Both the position numbers and the translations under genes were made by a program. This document shows positions 8,861 through 18,536 of a stretch of DNA of 64,000 nt, piece by piece. Source of the DNA: Winogradskyella haliclonae (GTDB taxonomy: Bacteria; Bacteroidota; Bacteroidia; Flavobacteriales; Flavobacteriaceae). The notes below the pieces were generated by a model. It was given only the letters and a program-made list of their open reading frames with translations, ran no database searches and was not told the DNA's origin. Each line of letters opens with the position of its first letter. Within the stretch, counting starts at the first letter, position 1. The DNA is taken from NCBI RefSeq assembly GCF_014635865.1, contig NZ_BMDQ01000001.1:1116001-1180000 (forward strand), given 5' to 3'.

Positions 8861-10162
8861 TTATGACCTTAGCTTTTCAATAGCTTCAACAACGGCGCTA
8901 TGAGTTACTGTATTCGTTTTAAAATGTTCAATCAATTCAGCTTTTTCGGTCGCATTAGCTTCAAATTGATTTAAGATATTCATCAAATGCATTTTCATAT
9001 GTCCCTGCTGAATACCAGTTGTGGTTAAGGATTTTAGAGCTGCAAAATTCTGTGCCAAGCCTGCAACCGCTACAATTTTCATTAAATCTTTGGCAGAAGG
9101 TTTGCTTAACATTTGTAATGCAAACTTTACTAATGGGTGTAGGCTCGTTAATCCGCCAACTGTTCCTAGAGCCAATGGTATTTCTAACCAAAAGCAAAAC
9201 TCGTCATTCTCAATAGTACAATGCGTTAGGCTAGAGTATATTCCGTTTTTTGAAGCGTAGGCATGTACACCAGCTTCAACCGCTCTAAAATCATTTCCAG
9301 TAGCTAAAACCACAGCATCTATACCGTTCATAATACCTTTATTATGTGTTACAGCACGATGTGGCTCAACCTCTGCAACAGCAACAGCTTGTTTGAATTT
9401 TTCGGCAAAGGCTTTAGGATTTGGAATGTCTTTGTCTTTTAAATCCTTGATATGACAACGTACTTCAGCTTTAACTAGACACTCTGGTACATAGTTAGAT
9501 AAAATACTCATTATAATGTCAATGCCTTTAATGTTATTTGCTATAGCTTCGTCTTTAAACGTTTGGGCAAATTGTTCTAAACAGGAGTTTATAAAATTTG
9601 CGCCCATAGCGTCAAGCGTCTCAAACGTGGCATGAAGTTGATAGTAGTTTTCTAGCGCTTCAGTTTTATCGCGTAACTCTATGTCTAAAATGCCACCACC
9701 ACGACGTTCCATATTTTTAGTGATAGCAGAGCTGTCAGAAATAAGCTTAGATTTTACAGATTCAAAATAGTTTTTCAAATCTGTTTTGTCACCAGGATAT
9801 GTGAAATGAACTTGACCAATTTTTGTAGTCGAGATTACTTCGGCTCTAAAACCACCACGTTTAAACCAAAATTTAGCAGCTTTACTAGCTGCCGCAACTA
9901 CAGAGCTTTCTTCAATGGCCATTGGTATCGTATACAATTTGTCATTGATTAAGAAGTTTGGTGCCACGCCAAGCGGGAGATAAAAATTTGTTATGGTATT
10001 TTCTATAAACTCATCGTGCAACTTTTGTAGTTTTTCATCTGTATTCCAATATTGAGTTATTAGATTTCTTGAAGTTTCATCATTATTGAAATATATTTTA
10101 AGTATCCAATTAACTTTTTCAATTTTGGTTAATTTAGAAAATCCAGAAATGGTGTTTTGCAT
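8861..10162 (-). CDS. Hydroxymethylglutaryl-CoA reductase, class II type
   Basis: A 433-aa enzyme that interconverts HMG-CoA and mevalonate using NAD(P)H. Class II features are visible: the active-site stretch ENTITNFYLPLGVAPNF, the DAMGANFINSCLE segment, the nucleotide and substrate region ATGNDFRAVEAGVHAYA, GTVGGLTSLHPLVKFAL, and the catalytic histidine region GHMKMHL near the C-terminus. The family is often labelled 'degradative', but in Flavobacteriaceae it feeds the mevalonate pathway, which the adjacent GHMP kinase supports. Its promoter faces away from the divergent peptidase gene. Confidence 0.93.
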   Translation of the reverse strand: MQNTISGFSKLTKIEKVNWILKIYFNNDETSRNLITQYWNTDEKLQKLHDEFIENTITNFYLPLGVAPNFLINDKLYTIPMAIEESSVVAAASKAAKFWFKRGGFRAEVISTTKIGQVHFTYPGDKTDLKNYFESVKSKLISDSSAITKNMERRGGGILDIELRDKTEALENYYQLHATFETLDAMGANFINSCLEQFAQTFKDEAIANNIKGIDIIMSILSNYVPECLVKAEVRCHIKDLKDKDIPNPKAFAEKFKQAVAVAEVEPHRAVTHNKGIMNGIDAVVLATGNDFRAVEAGVHAYASKNGIYSSLTHCTIENDEFCFWLEIPLALGTVGGLTSLHPLVKFALQMLSKPSAKDLMKIVAVAGLAQNFAALKSLTTTGIQQGHMKMHLMNILNQFEANATEKAELIEHFKTNTVTHSAVVEAIEKLRS

Positions 10163-10183
10163 GATTCATTTTCATTTAAAACA

Positions 10184-10191
10184 CAAAGATA
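10184..10191 (-). promoter_or_regulatory. -7 promoter element of the HMG-CoA reductase operon
   Basis: The minus strand reads TATCTTTG, a perfect TAnnTTTG match, 21 nt before the ATG at 10162. No TTG is found at the expected -33 spacing. Confidence 0.5.
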
Positions 10192-10311
10192 ATAGGATTG
10201 GTACAATATGTGTTGCATGTTCAGTAATATTGCCGATTTCCTGTTAATAATTCGGGTTTTTTGCATAATTTTTAGTAAACTTGGCATTGCTTTATTAAAT
10301 AACGAAGATTA

Positions 10312-12543
10312 ATGAGATTCACGCGTTTTCTTACCATTATTGGTTTTTTGGTTACAACTCTAGTAACTGCACAGAATAAACAAATTAGCTTAGAAGAAAT
10401 TTGGAACGGTACTTTTAGAACTGAAGGCATGCAAGCGCTTCATTCTATGAACAATGGAAAGCAGTATTCAGTTCTAAATTATGATAGAACAGCAAGAACA
10501 ACATCTATCGATATTTATGACTATAAAACATTAAAAAAAGTAAACACATTATTAAGCTCGTCAGATTTACCAGAAATCGGAGCTTTTTTTGATTATAGCT
10601 TTAGTAAAGATGAATCCAAAATATTACTAACCACAAAATCTGAGGCTGTATTTAGACGTTCAACTTTAGGGGAGTATTATATTTATGATAGGAATTCTAA
10701 AAAACTAATAAAGTTATCAGATGACTTGGTACAAGAGCCAACATTTTCTCCTGATGGCTCAAAGGTTGCTTATGGCTTTCAGAATAATTTATATATAAAA
10801 GATTTAAGTTCTGGAGCGATAAAACAATTCACTTTTGATGGCGTAAAGAATAGTATTATTAATGGTATTACAGACTGGGTTTATGAAGAAGAATTTAGTT
10901 TTGTCCGCGCTTTTGATTGGAATGCTGATGGCAATAAAATAGCATTCATAAGATTTGATGAATCTAACGTTCCTGAATTTTCAATGGATGTTTTTGGAAC
11001 CGGTTTATACCAAACACAACAAGTATTTAAATATCCAAAAGCAGGTGAAACCAACTCTAACGTGTCTTTACATTTATATGACTTAGATACAGATAAATTA
11101 TCTCAATTAACAGTTGATAAGGCCTACAATGATTTTTACATCCCAAGGCTAGAATGGACAAAGGAAGCTAATGTTTTAAGTGTTCAGTTTATGAACCGTC
11201 ATCAAAACGAATTAGATTTATGGATGATTGATGTTGCTCAAAATTCCTCTAAGTTGGTATTAGCTGAAACAGATGATGCATACATAGATGTAACGTTTAA
11301 CCTCACATTTTTAAAGGATAATAGTTTTATTTGGACTAGCGAAAAGGATGGTTATAATCATATTTATCATTATTCAAAAGATGGTCAATTAATTAATCAA
11401 GTCACTAATGGTAATTGGGAAGTCACCAATTATTATGGGTTTAACGAAAAAACAAATACAATTTTTTATCAGTCTGTAGAGAATGGTTCTATTAATAGGG
11501 ATGTGTATTCTGTTAAGCTCAATGGAAAAAGCAAAAAACGTTTAACTAAAAGAGATGGTACAAATAGAGCTTCTTTTAGTGCAGACTTTACGTATTTTAT
11601 TAATACACATTCTAGCGCAACTTCACCTCAGGAGTATACATTAAACGATGCTAAAAGTGGCAAGTTAGTTAAGAGCATTAAGGATAATGATAAATTGGCT
11701 AAAAAACTTACAGATTATAAGACTTCTAAAAAAGAGTTTAGTACCATTTCTGTAAACGGAAATGAGCTAAACATGTGGATGATAAAGCCTGCGGATTTCG
11801 ATGAGAATAAAACCTATCCACTGTTTATGTATCAGTATTCTGGCCCTGGTTCTCAGCAAGTTGCTAATCGTTGGAATGGCAGTAATGATTATTGGTATCA
11901 ACACTTGGCACAACAAGGCTATATTGTGGCGTGTGTAGACGGAAGAGGAACAGGTTTAAAAGGTGCTGCATTTAAAAAAGTGACTCAAAACGAATTAGGT
12001 AAATACGAGGTTGAAGATCAAATAGAAGCTGCAAAAAAATTAGGAGCTTTGCCATATGTTGATGCGTCTCGAATAGGAATTTGGGGATGGAGCTATGGTG
12101 GTTTTATGAGTAGCAATGCACTTTTTAAAGGTAATGATGTCTTTAAAATGGCAATAGCAGTTGCGCCAGTAACTAGTTGGAGATTTTACGATACAATATA
12201 TACGGAACGTTACATGACAACACCTCAGGAAAATCCTAGTGGTTATGATGAAAATTCACCAATTAATCATGTAGATAAATTAAAAGGCGACTTTTTATTA
12301 ATTCATGGGTCTGGTGATGATAATGTGCATTTGCAAAATACGATGCGTATGGTTGAGGCCTTAGTGCAAGCCAATAAACAATTTGATTGGATGATTTATC
12401 CAGACAAAAATCATGGTATCTATGGTGGTAACACAAGATTACATTTGTATAATAAAATGACGGATTTTATTCATAAAACTCTTGGTGATAAACGTGAAAA
12501 ATCAGAAGAAAAAGAGCAAATAAAGTCTAAAATAAAAGGATAA
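10312..12543 (+). CDS. Dipeptidyl-peptidase IV-type S9 serine peptidase
   Basis: A 743-aa secreted peptidase with a signal peptide (cut near VTAQ, residue 21). Residues of about 40-480 form an eight-bladed beta-propeller (DPPIV_N) with the YEEEFSFVRAFDWN substrate-helix motif. The C-terminal alpha/beta hydrolase carries the catalytic triad: Ser594 in GWSYGG, Asp669 or 670 in GSGDDNVH and His701 in KNHGIYGG. It removes N-terminal dipeptides, usually Xaa-Pro, from periplasmic peptides. It sits 31 nt upstream of a POT peptide transporter, giving a coherent peptide-scavenging unit. A lysine- and glutamate-rich C-terminal tail is unusual but short. Confidence 0.93.
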   Translation: MRFTRFLTIIGFLVTTLVTAQNKQISLEEIWNGTFRTEGMQALHSMNNGKQYSVLNYDRTARTTSIDIYDYKTLKKVNTLLSSSDLPEIGAFFDYSFSKDESKILLTTKSEAVFRRSTLGEYYIYDRNSKKLIKLSDDLVQEPTFSPDGSKVAYGFQNNLYIKDLSSGAIKQFTFDGVKNSIINGITDWVYEEEFSFVRAFDWNADGNKIAFIRFDESNVPEFSMDVFGTGLYQTQQVFKYPKAGETNSNVSLHLYDLDTDKLSQLTVDKAYNDFYIPRLEWTKEANVLSVQFMNRHQNELDLWMIDVAQNSSKLVLAETDDAYIDVTFNLTFLKDNSFIWTSEKDGYNHIYHYSKDGQLINQVTNGNWEVTNYYGFNEKTNTIFYQSVENGSINRDVYSVKLNGKSKKRLTKRDGTNRASFSADFTYFINTHSSATSPQEYTLNDAKSGKLVKSIKDNDKLAKKLTDYKTSKKEFSTISVNGNELNMWMIKPADFDENKTYPLFMYQYSGPGSQQVANRWNGSNDYWYQHLAQQGYIVACVDGRGTGLKGAAFKKVTQNELGKYEVEDQIEAAKKLGALPYVDASRIGIWGWSYGGFMSSNALFKGNDVFKMAIAVAPVTSWRFYDTIYTERYMTTPQENPSGYDENSPINHVDKLKGDFLLIHGSGDDNVHLQNTMRMVEALVQANKQFDWMIYPDKNHGIYGGNTRLHLYNKMTDFIHKTLGDKREKSEEKEQIKSKIKG

Positions 12544-12574
12544 AATAACTAAATACTAACTAATACAATTACAT

Positions 12575-14167
12575 ATGGAATTCAAATTTGGAGGTTCAGA
12601 AACTAATCAAAAGACTGTACTAGGTCATCCGTCAGGATTATTTGTACTCTTTTTTACAGAAATGTGGGAGCGTTTTTCTTACTACGGTATGCGTGCTCTG
12701 CTCGTACTTTTTTTAACAGCAGCTATTCTTGGTGAAGGTGGCTGGGGCTGGGAACGTTCTGAAGCATTAATTCTTTATGGATGGTATACAGGATTAGTTT
12801 ATATAACCCCAATAATTGGAGGTTTTATAGCTGATAAAATAATGGGATATAGAAAAGCTGTTGTGCTTGGAGCATTTTTAATGACTCTAGGTCATGCATC
12901 AATGGCACTTGAAGTTACGGCTGATATGTTCTTTTATTTAGGATTAGGATTGTTGATTATTGGAAATGGGCTTTTTAAGCCAAATATTTCTTCTATCGTT
13001 GGACAGTTATATAAGTCTCAAGGGAAAGAAAAAGATGCTGGATATACTATTTTCTATATGGGTATTAATGCAGGAGCGTTTTTAGGTATTCTTTTATGTG
13101 GTTATATAGGAGAAACTGTTGGTTGGCATTATGGTTTTGGATTAGCAGGGATTTTTATGTTCTTTGGAATGTTGCAATTCTATTTTGCTCAAAAAATATT
13201 CGGAAATATTGGATTATCACCTAAAAATGCTGAGGATTTAGATGATGCTATAGAGGATACATTAGAAGATACAAAAGATGCTATAGAAGCTGTTGCTGAC
13301 CATGCATCTAAGTCCAAGGTTACTGCAGATAGGTTAAAGGTTATTGGTGTATTTTCATTCTTTACCATATTTTTCTGGTGGGCATTTGAACAAGCTGGCG
13401 GTTCAATGACGATATTTGCTGCGGATTATACCGATCGCATTTTAACTGGAGATGGCGCAACCACCTTTAAAATATTTAATACATTATTGACTGTTGTTCC
13501 TATGCTAATAATTACATGGGTTTTATTAATGTTATTCAAGAAGACATTCAGTAAGTACGCATTATCAAATATCTTATTAGGAACGAGTTTTGTTATCATT
13601 TGGGGAATAGTAATCTGGATGTTAAATAAAGAGTTTAGTGAAGAAGTTGCTGAAGTGAAAGCATCATGGTTTGGTATCCTTAATTCTTTCTTTATCATAG
13701 CATTTGCTCCTTTATTCTCAAAAGTATGGGAAAGTAAATACAATCCTTCTGGCCCAGTAAAATTTGCTATAGGTTTGATGTTATTAGGTCTTGGATTTGG
13801 GATTTTAGCTTATGGTTCTATGGGAATTCCATTAGGCGCAAAAACAGCTTCAGTTAGTATGATATTCTTAATACTGGCATACTTATTCCACACATTAGGA
13901 GAATTATGTGTATCACCAGTTGGATTATCTTATGTTAGTAAACTAGCACCGTTAAAGTTAGTGGGAATGATGTTTGGTATTTGGTTTGTAGCAAACTTTA
14001 TTGCTAATCTTACTGCTGGTTGGACAGGTAGTTATATAGATCCAATTGTAGAAGAGTATGGAATGAGTACATTCTTCTTAATATTTACTGCTATACCGGT
14101 AGGTGCAGGTGTAATAATGTTGATTTTAAATAAAACATTAATTAGAATGATGCATGGCATCCGATAA
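12575..14167 (+). CDS. POT/PTR-family proton-coupled peptide transporter
   Basis: A 530-aa inner-membrane MFS protein with about 12-14 helices. The ExxERFxYY motif appears as EMWERFSYYGMRALL near residues 25-40, and the PTR2 signature is seen as FYMGINAGAFLG. A charged insert with repeated acidic residues (about 215-245, DDAIEDTLEDTKDAIEAV) lies in the central cytoplasmic loop. It imports di- and tripeptides with protons. Its position right after the DPP-IV-type peptidase suggests that it takes up the dipeptides released. An intrinsic terminator follows. Confidence 0.93.
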   Translation: MEFKFGGSETNQKTVLGHPSGLFVLFFTEMWERFSYYGMRALLVLFLTAAILGEGGWGWERSEALILYGWYTGLVYITPIIGGFIADKIMGYRKAVVLGAFLMTLGHASMALEVTADMFFYLGLGLLIIGNGLFKPNISSIVGQLYKSQGKEKDAGYTIFYMGINAGAFLGILLCGYIGETVGWHYGFGLAGIFMFFGMLQFYFAQKIFGNIGLSPKNAEDLDDAIEDTLEDTKDAIEAVADHASKSKVTADRLKVIGVFSFFTIFFWWAFEQAGGSMTIFAADYTDRILTGDGATTFKIFNTLLTVVPMLIITWVLLMLFKKTFSKYALSNILLGTSFVIIWGIVIWMLNKEFSEEVAEVKASWFGILNSFFIIAFAPLFSKVWESKYNPSGPVKFAIGLMLLGLGFGILAYGSMGIPLGAKTASVSMIFLILAYLFHTLGELCVSPVGLSYVSKLAPLKLVGMMFGIWFVANFIANLTAGWTGSYIDPIVEEYGMSTFFLIFTAIPVGAGVIMLILNKTLIRMMHGIR

Positions 14168-14188
14168 AAACAAATTGTTAAAATAACG

Positions 14189-14216
14189 AAAAGCTCCATT
14201 CGGAGCTTTTTTTATT
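14189..14216 (+). terminator. Intrinsic terminator after the peptide transporter
   Basis: AAAAGCTCC, an ATTC loop and GGAGCTTTT form a perfect hairpin followed by a T-rich tract. It ends the peptidase-transporter unit 22 nt after the transporter stop. Confidence 0.85.
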
Positions 14217-14252
14217 TTGTAAGTTTGGTATTGTAATTGCTACAAATCAGAT

Positions 14253-14810
14253 ATGATGAAAAAGATAATTTTAGGAGCGTTTATATTGCTATTAGCAATC
14301 AATGCATCAGCACAGGAAATAAATTGGGTAACTTTTGAAGAGGCTGTAGCTCTACAGAAGAAAAATCCTAAAAAGATAATGATGGACGTCTATACCAATT
14401 GGTGTGGTCCATGTAAGATGTTAGATCGTAATACCTTTAAAAATAAAGATGTTGTTAAGTATGTTAATGATAACTATTATGCTGTAAAGTTCAATGCAGA
14501 AGGTAATAAAAACGTTACATATAAAGACAATGTTTTTAAAAATCCAAGCTACGATCCTGCTAAAGCAAATAGAAGAAATAGTTCTCATGAGTTTGCTCGT
14601 TTTTTACAAGTGAGAGCATATCCTACAATTGCTTTTTTTGATGAAGAGTTACAATTAATAGCTCCAATTACGGGTTATCAAAAACCTCAACAATTAGAGT
14701 TATATTTAAAACTCTTTAAAGATGATAAGTACAAAACAATGACATCTCAAGAGGCATTTAATGAGTATTACAAAGCTTTTAAACCAACGTTTGGTCAAGA
14801 AGGTAAATAA
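14253..14810 (+). CDS. Secreted thioredoxin-fold protein
   Basis: A 185-aa protein with a signal peptide (cut near NASAQ). The thioredoxin-like domain has the redox pair Cys51-Cys54 in NWCGPCKML and the cis-proline stretch VRAYPTIAFFDEE. It contains a longer loop than classical TrxA between the active site and the next strand, as in the DUF255/thioredoxin_7 group. It probably reduces or isomerises disulfides of periplasmic proteins. It follows the transporter terminator and converges on comEC, with its stop 5 nt from the comEC stop. The exact client is unknown. Confidence 0.85.
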   Translation: MMKKIILGAFILLLAINASAQEINWVTFEEAVALQKKNPKKIMMDVYTNWCGPCKMLDRNTFKNKDVVKYVNDNYYAVKFNAEGNKNVTYKDNVFKNPSYDPAKANRRNSSHEFARFLQVRAYPTIAFFDEELQLIAPITGYQKPQQLELYLKLFKDDKYKTMTSQEAFNEYYKAFKPTFGQEGK

Positions 14811-14815
14811 TATCC

Positions 14816-16852
14816 TTACTTTAATATAAAAACTCCCTTTTCGTATGTGCTATGGAAAGGGATTTTTTTATGCATACAAGTTTGCTTCCATCGGTTTACA
14901 TAGGATTTATAATTACTAGCATCTGCAATAATTTGTTCTGGCTTAAGAGAATCAATTAATCTGTCTAAATTAATCTTCGGGGAATTTCTTAGTAGAATAA
15001 GATTAGGTTTAAAACCATTCACATTATAAATACCTAAACTATCTATAATTAAAATTATGTTGTTCTTATATGTATAAACAGTCTTCAAACTGTCATTAAA
15101 CGTAGTATTTATAAAACTACCGACTTGGTAGTTTTTTATTGTTTTGTCTTCTTTTGTTGTTAAACTATCTAAATCATGGTAGAGCATTAAACTCTGATTA
15201 GTTTTTTTAGCCAAAACGGTAGTTCTGTTCTTATTGAAAATAATAAACTCTTCACAAGTATTTTTGTATTTGGTGTGTAACAATACACAAGAAAAAAGTA
15301 GTAGACTCATTAAAGAATAATGCAATGACTTTAGAGTTCTTCGCTTCCATAGGTAAAGTCCAGTTATAATAATTAAGTAACTTGAAAACACATGGTAAAT
15401 GCTAAAAGAAATATCTCTTAGCAGAAAATCTTCAAACTGTGCAACCCAAGCAATAAAAGCATTTAACGTATTTATGATAAAGCTAAATACTGTAACTAAA
15501 ACTGAAGGTAATATGTTCAATAATGCTAATGCAATAACTAAAATACCTAAACCCAGAATTAATCCTAAAACAGGAATAATCACCAAATTTGAAACAAAGA
15601 ATAGACCTGGAAATTGATGAAAATAGAACAATCCTATAGGTGCAACACCTATTTGAGCGGCAACCGTAACCGTAAAAATCTCCCAAAACTTGTTTAAAAC
15701 CAGATTAGGGGCTTTCCATAAATTATATAATATGGGTTGAATGGATACAATTGCTAAAACTGCTAAATAACTCATTTGGAATCCTACATCGAACAAATAA
15801 ATAGGCTTAAATAGTAACATTAAAAATGCCGAAATTGTTAATGTGTTATAAATATTAGTTGGCCTTCTTAGATGTTGGGAAATAGCTATAATACTAAACA
15901 TAGTTACTGCTCTTGTCACTGAGGGTGATAAGCCCGCGATAAACGCAAAACACCATAATAACAAGACAATAAGTATTGGTTTTATAACATGTTTTCCATG
16001 CTTAATTCTATGTAGTGGTTTTAAAATCTGTGTTAAGATTAAAAATATAATGCCAACATGTAAACCCGAAACGGCCAGAATATGTATAGTCCCAGCATTA
16101 ACATAATTATTATAAATCTCTGGACTTATATCTTGTCTTTGTCCAAGAAGCAATGCATTAATAATAGCAAGGGCTTCTGGCTTAAAACCATTCTTTTTTA
16201 ATTTAAAATTTACGCTCTTTCTAAAAGCATGCGCATAGCCGGCAATAGATTTTGAATCGCTTTTTAATAGGATTAATTCATCTTGCTTAATGTAAATCTG
16301 GTGATTAACATTTCGTTGTTTTAAATAATTATGATAATCAAACTGAAAAGGATTTTTGGGTTTTACAACTTCGGAAAGCTTGGTATTTGTAAAATAGAGA
16401 TTATCAACTGTTAGCTCATTTTGTAATGAGTCTTTATCAAGATTAATTAAGATTTGCCCAATTGCTTTTTTTGCATTTAAACTTTCAATTTCAGCAATAT
16501 ACTTATGATTATAATTGTCTGATTTTAGGCGCTTTTTTATTCTGAAACTAAAGTCTTGATAGTTGGTGTATTCAATAGTTGAATTTACATAATGCAAGGA
16601 CCTATTGGTTTCGTCATAAATGGAAGTACTTAATATTCCTACTAAAATAAATACTGCAAAAGCAAAGCCAGTGAATAGTAAAGATGATTTTTTATAAGTT
16701 TCGCAATAGAAATAACTTACAATTAAACTGAGTGTAAATAGAGATAAAGATATGAGAATAGTCTTAATAGGAATGCTGAAGTAAAATCCTATAATAATAC
16801 CGCATATTAGGCAAATCGTAAGCTTTATGACTGCAAAATTAAGTAACTTCAT
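14816..16852 (-). CDS. comEC: ComEC/Rec2-family DNA-uptake channel, no visible metallo-beta-lactamase core
   Basis: A 678-aa polytopic membrane protein. The N-terminal part has two to three helices and a DUF4131-type periplasmic domain (about residues 30-200). The Competence domain follows, with ILAVSGLHVGIIFLIL near residue 255 and many helices up to about 510. It conducts single-stranded DNA across the inner membrane in natural transformation. The C-terminal soluble part (about 530-678) lacks the HxHxDH metal motif of the nuclease domain found in longer ComEC proteins and looks like a degenerate version. It is the last gene of the surE-lpxB operon, 60 nt after the NlpC/P60 gene. Confidence 0.88.
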   Translation of the reverse strand: MKLLNFAVIKLTICLICGIIIGFYFSIPIKTILISLSLFTLSLIVSYFYCETYKKSSLLFTGFAFAVFILVGILSTSIYDETNRSLHYVNSTIEYTNYQDFSFRIKKRLKSDNYNHKYIAEIESLNAKKAIGQILINLDKDSLQNELTVDNLYFTNTKLSEVVKPKNPFQFDYHNYLKQRNVNHQIYIKQDELILLKSDSKSIAGYAHAFRKSVNFKLKKNGFKPEALAIINALLLGQRQDISPEIYNNYVNAGTIHILAVSGLHVGIIFLILTQILKPLHRIKHGKHVIKPILIVLLLWCFAFIAGLSPSVTRAVTMFSIIAISQHLRRPTNIYNTLTISAFLMLLFKPIYLFDVGFQMSYLAVLAIVSIQPILYNLWKAPNLVLNKFWEIFTVTVAAQIGVAPIGLFYFHQFPGLFFVSNLVIIPVLGLILGLGILVIALALLNILPSVLVTVFSFIINTLNAFIAWVAQFEDFLLRDISFSIYHVFSSYLIIITGLYLWKRRTLKSLHYSLMSLLLFSCVLLHTKYKNTCEEFIIFNKNRTTVLAKKTNQSLMLYHDLDSLTTKEDKTIKNYQVGSFINTTFNDSLKTVYTYKNNIILIIDSLGIYNVNGFKPNLILLRNSPKINLDRLIDSLKPEQIIADASNYKSYVNRWKQTCMHKKIPFHSTYEKGVFILK

Positions 16853-16912
16853 GACAGAAAGTTACTACAAAATATTAAGATTTTTCTTATTTGGTAACTG
16901 ACGCTCTAGAAA

Positions 16913-17419
16913 CTACAAATAACGTCTGGCTTGAACGTAAGCAAAATACCAATAACGTTCTGAGATTTTTGATATCATCACACCTCGACTAGTTGAAGCA
17001 TGAATAAAAGAAACATCTCCTTTATTGACGTCTGTAACAATCCCTACATGATTTACTTTTCGGCTATTTTTTTTAGTGGCAAAAAACACCAAATCGCCTT
17101 CTTGTACTTGTTTTAAATCTACCCAGTCACCTTTAACAGCTAAATCTTTTGTTGTTCTTGGCATGGCGATATCATGAGCCCCAAAAGACGTATAAATAAG
17201 CCCAGAGCAATCCATGCCTTTTTTAGTAGTACCACCATATTTGTATTTAACGCCTTTAAACCGTTTTGCATAAGCTATAATGGAAGCTGCATCTTTAGAT
17301 ATGGATGTCTTAGTTTCGGTTTTAGCAATTTTATTAGTCCTGCGTTGAGATTTGTTTTTTGTGGATTTACAACTGCTTAAGGTTATTAGTAGGATTAGTA
17401 GTAGGTAAAGTTTCTTCAT
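16913..17419 (-). CDS. NlpC/P60 (C40) cell-wall peptidase lipoprotein
   Basis: A 168-aa lipoprotein with a lipobox at TLSSC (Cys17), a short basic linker rich in Lys, Arg and Thr, and a compact C40 domain. The catalytic Cys71 lies in GMDCSGLIY, His124 lies in KVNHVGIV, and a third polar residue is expected in the FIHASTSRG strand. Such enzymes cut D-gamma-glutamyl-diaminopimelate or related bonds in peptidoglycan stems. It begins 2 nt after lpxB ends, so it belongs to the surE-lpxB operon. Length and motifs are typical of single-domain members. Confidence 0.9.
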   Translation of the reverse strand: MKKLYLLLILLITLSSCKSTKNKSQRRTNKIAKTETKTSISKDAASIIAYAKRFKGVKYKYGGTTKKGMDCSGLIYTSFGAHDIAMPRTTKDLAVKGDWVDLKQVQEGDLVFFATKKNSRKVNHVGIVTDVNKGDVSFIHASTSRGVMISKISERYWYFAYVQARRYL

Positions 17420-17421
17420 AG

Positions 17422-18534
17422 TTATTTCTTAGTCGCTTCAAAAATCAATTTTGCTGTTTTTTTACTTGCGCCTTTTCCTCCTAATTTTTGTTCTAATTCA
17501 TAATAATCCAAAAACAATTGGTTGCGTTTTTCAGGATTTAAAATAGTCTCAAGTTCTTTCTTAAGGTGTTTGGTGTTTAAATCAGCTTGTATTAATTCTG
17601 TAACCACTTCACGGTCCATAATTAAGTTTACTAATGAAATATATTTTAAAGTAATAATACGTTTTGCAATCTGGTAAGAAATAGTATTTGCTTTATAACA
17701 AACAACTTGAGGTACTTTAAATAGAGCGGTTTCTAAAGTTGCGGTTCCAGAAGTGACTAAAGCAGCAAAAGAGACACTTAGTAAATCGTAAGTTTTGTTG
17801 TCTACAAATGCAATATTTCTATTTTTAATGATTGACTTATAAAAACTAAAATCTTGACTTGGCGCACCAGCAATAACAAATTGGTAATCGGTAAAGTCAT
17901 CAACAACACTGAGCATTACATCAAGCATCTTTTTTATTTCTTGCTTTCTACTTCCTGGTAAGAGTGCAATAATTGGCTTATTGCTTAATCCGTACTCTTT
18001 TCTAAAGGCATTTTCATCAACTAAGTTTCTATTAGTAATAGCATCTATTAATGGGTGGCCAACAAAATTAACAGCATACCCATAGTTGTCATAAAAAGGT
18101 TTTTCAAAAGGTAAAATGGTATACATCGCATCAACATCACGCTTTATCTTTTTAACTCTACCTGCACGAGATGCCCACACTTGTGGAGATATATAGTAAT
18201 GCGTTTTATAACCAACTTCTTTAGCCCATTTTGCAATACGTAAGTTAAAGCCTGAGTTGTCTATAAATACAATAACGTCGGGATTAAAAGCTTCAATATC
18301 TTTCTTACAGAATTTAATAAACCCTAGTATGGTTTTAAGGTTTAGTATCACTTCTGCAAAGCCCATAAAAGAACGTTCTTTGTAATGTGTAACTAAAGTA
18401 CCTCCAACACCTTGCATAAGGTCACCGCCCCAAAAGCGAATGTCAGCTTTTTTGTCCTCTTCAAAAAGCGCTTTCATTAAATTAGAGCCATGTAAGTCTC
18501 CAGAAGCTTCTCCAGCAATGATGTAGTACTTCAT
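17422..18534 (-). CDS. lpxB: Lipid-A-disaccharide synthase
   Basis: A 370-aa GT19 glycosyltransferase that joins UDP-2,3-diacylglucosamine to lipid X to form the lipid A disaccharide on the inner face of the inner membrane. Diagnostic stretches are the N-terminal IIAGEASGDLHGSNL, YYISPQVWASRAGRVKKI, VGHPLID, LLPGSRKQEIKKML and VTSGTATLETAL. Full length for the family. It is embedded between a 96-aa membrane protein (2 nt) and the NlpC/P60 gene (2 nt), so translation is probably coupled. Confidence 0.96.
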   Translation of the reverse strand: MKYYIIAGEASGDLHGSNLMKALFEEDKKADIRFWGGDLMQGVGGTLVTHYKERSFMGFAEVILNLKTILGFIKFCKKDIEAFNPDVIVFIDNSGFNLRIAKWAKEVGYKTHYYISPQVWASRAGRVKKIKRDVDAMYTILPFEKPFYDNYGYAVNFVGHPLIDAITNRNLVDENAFRKEYGLSNKPIIALLPGSRKQEIKKMLDVMLSVVDDFTDYQFVIAGAPSQDFSFYKSIIKNRNIAFVDNKTYDLLSVSFAALVTSGTATLETALFKVPQVVCYKANTISYQIAKRIITLKYISLVNLIMDREVVTELIQADLNTKHLKKELETILNPEKRNQLFLDYYELEQKLGGKGASKKTAKLIFEATKK

Positions 18535-18536
18535 GG

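Noticed and set aside
8961-9260. Several overlapping frames on both strands within the HMG-CoA reductase gene
   Set aside because: They lie inside a gene with complete motifs and have shadow-type composition with no domain signal.
13426-13743. A 105-codon minus-strand frame within the peptide transporter
   Set aside because: It is antisense to membrane helices of a clear POT transporter, which commonly leaves long open shadows.
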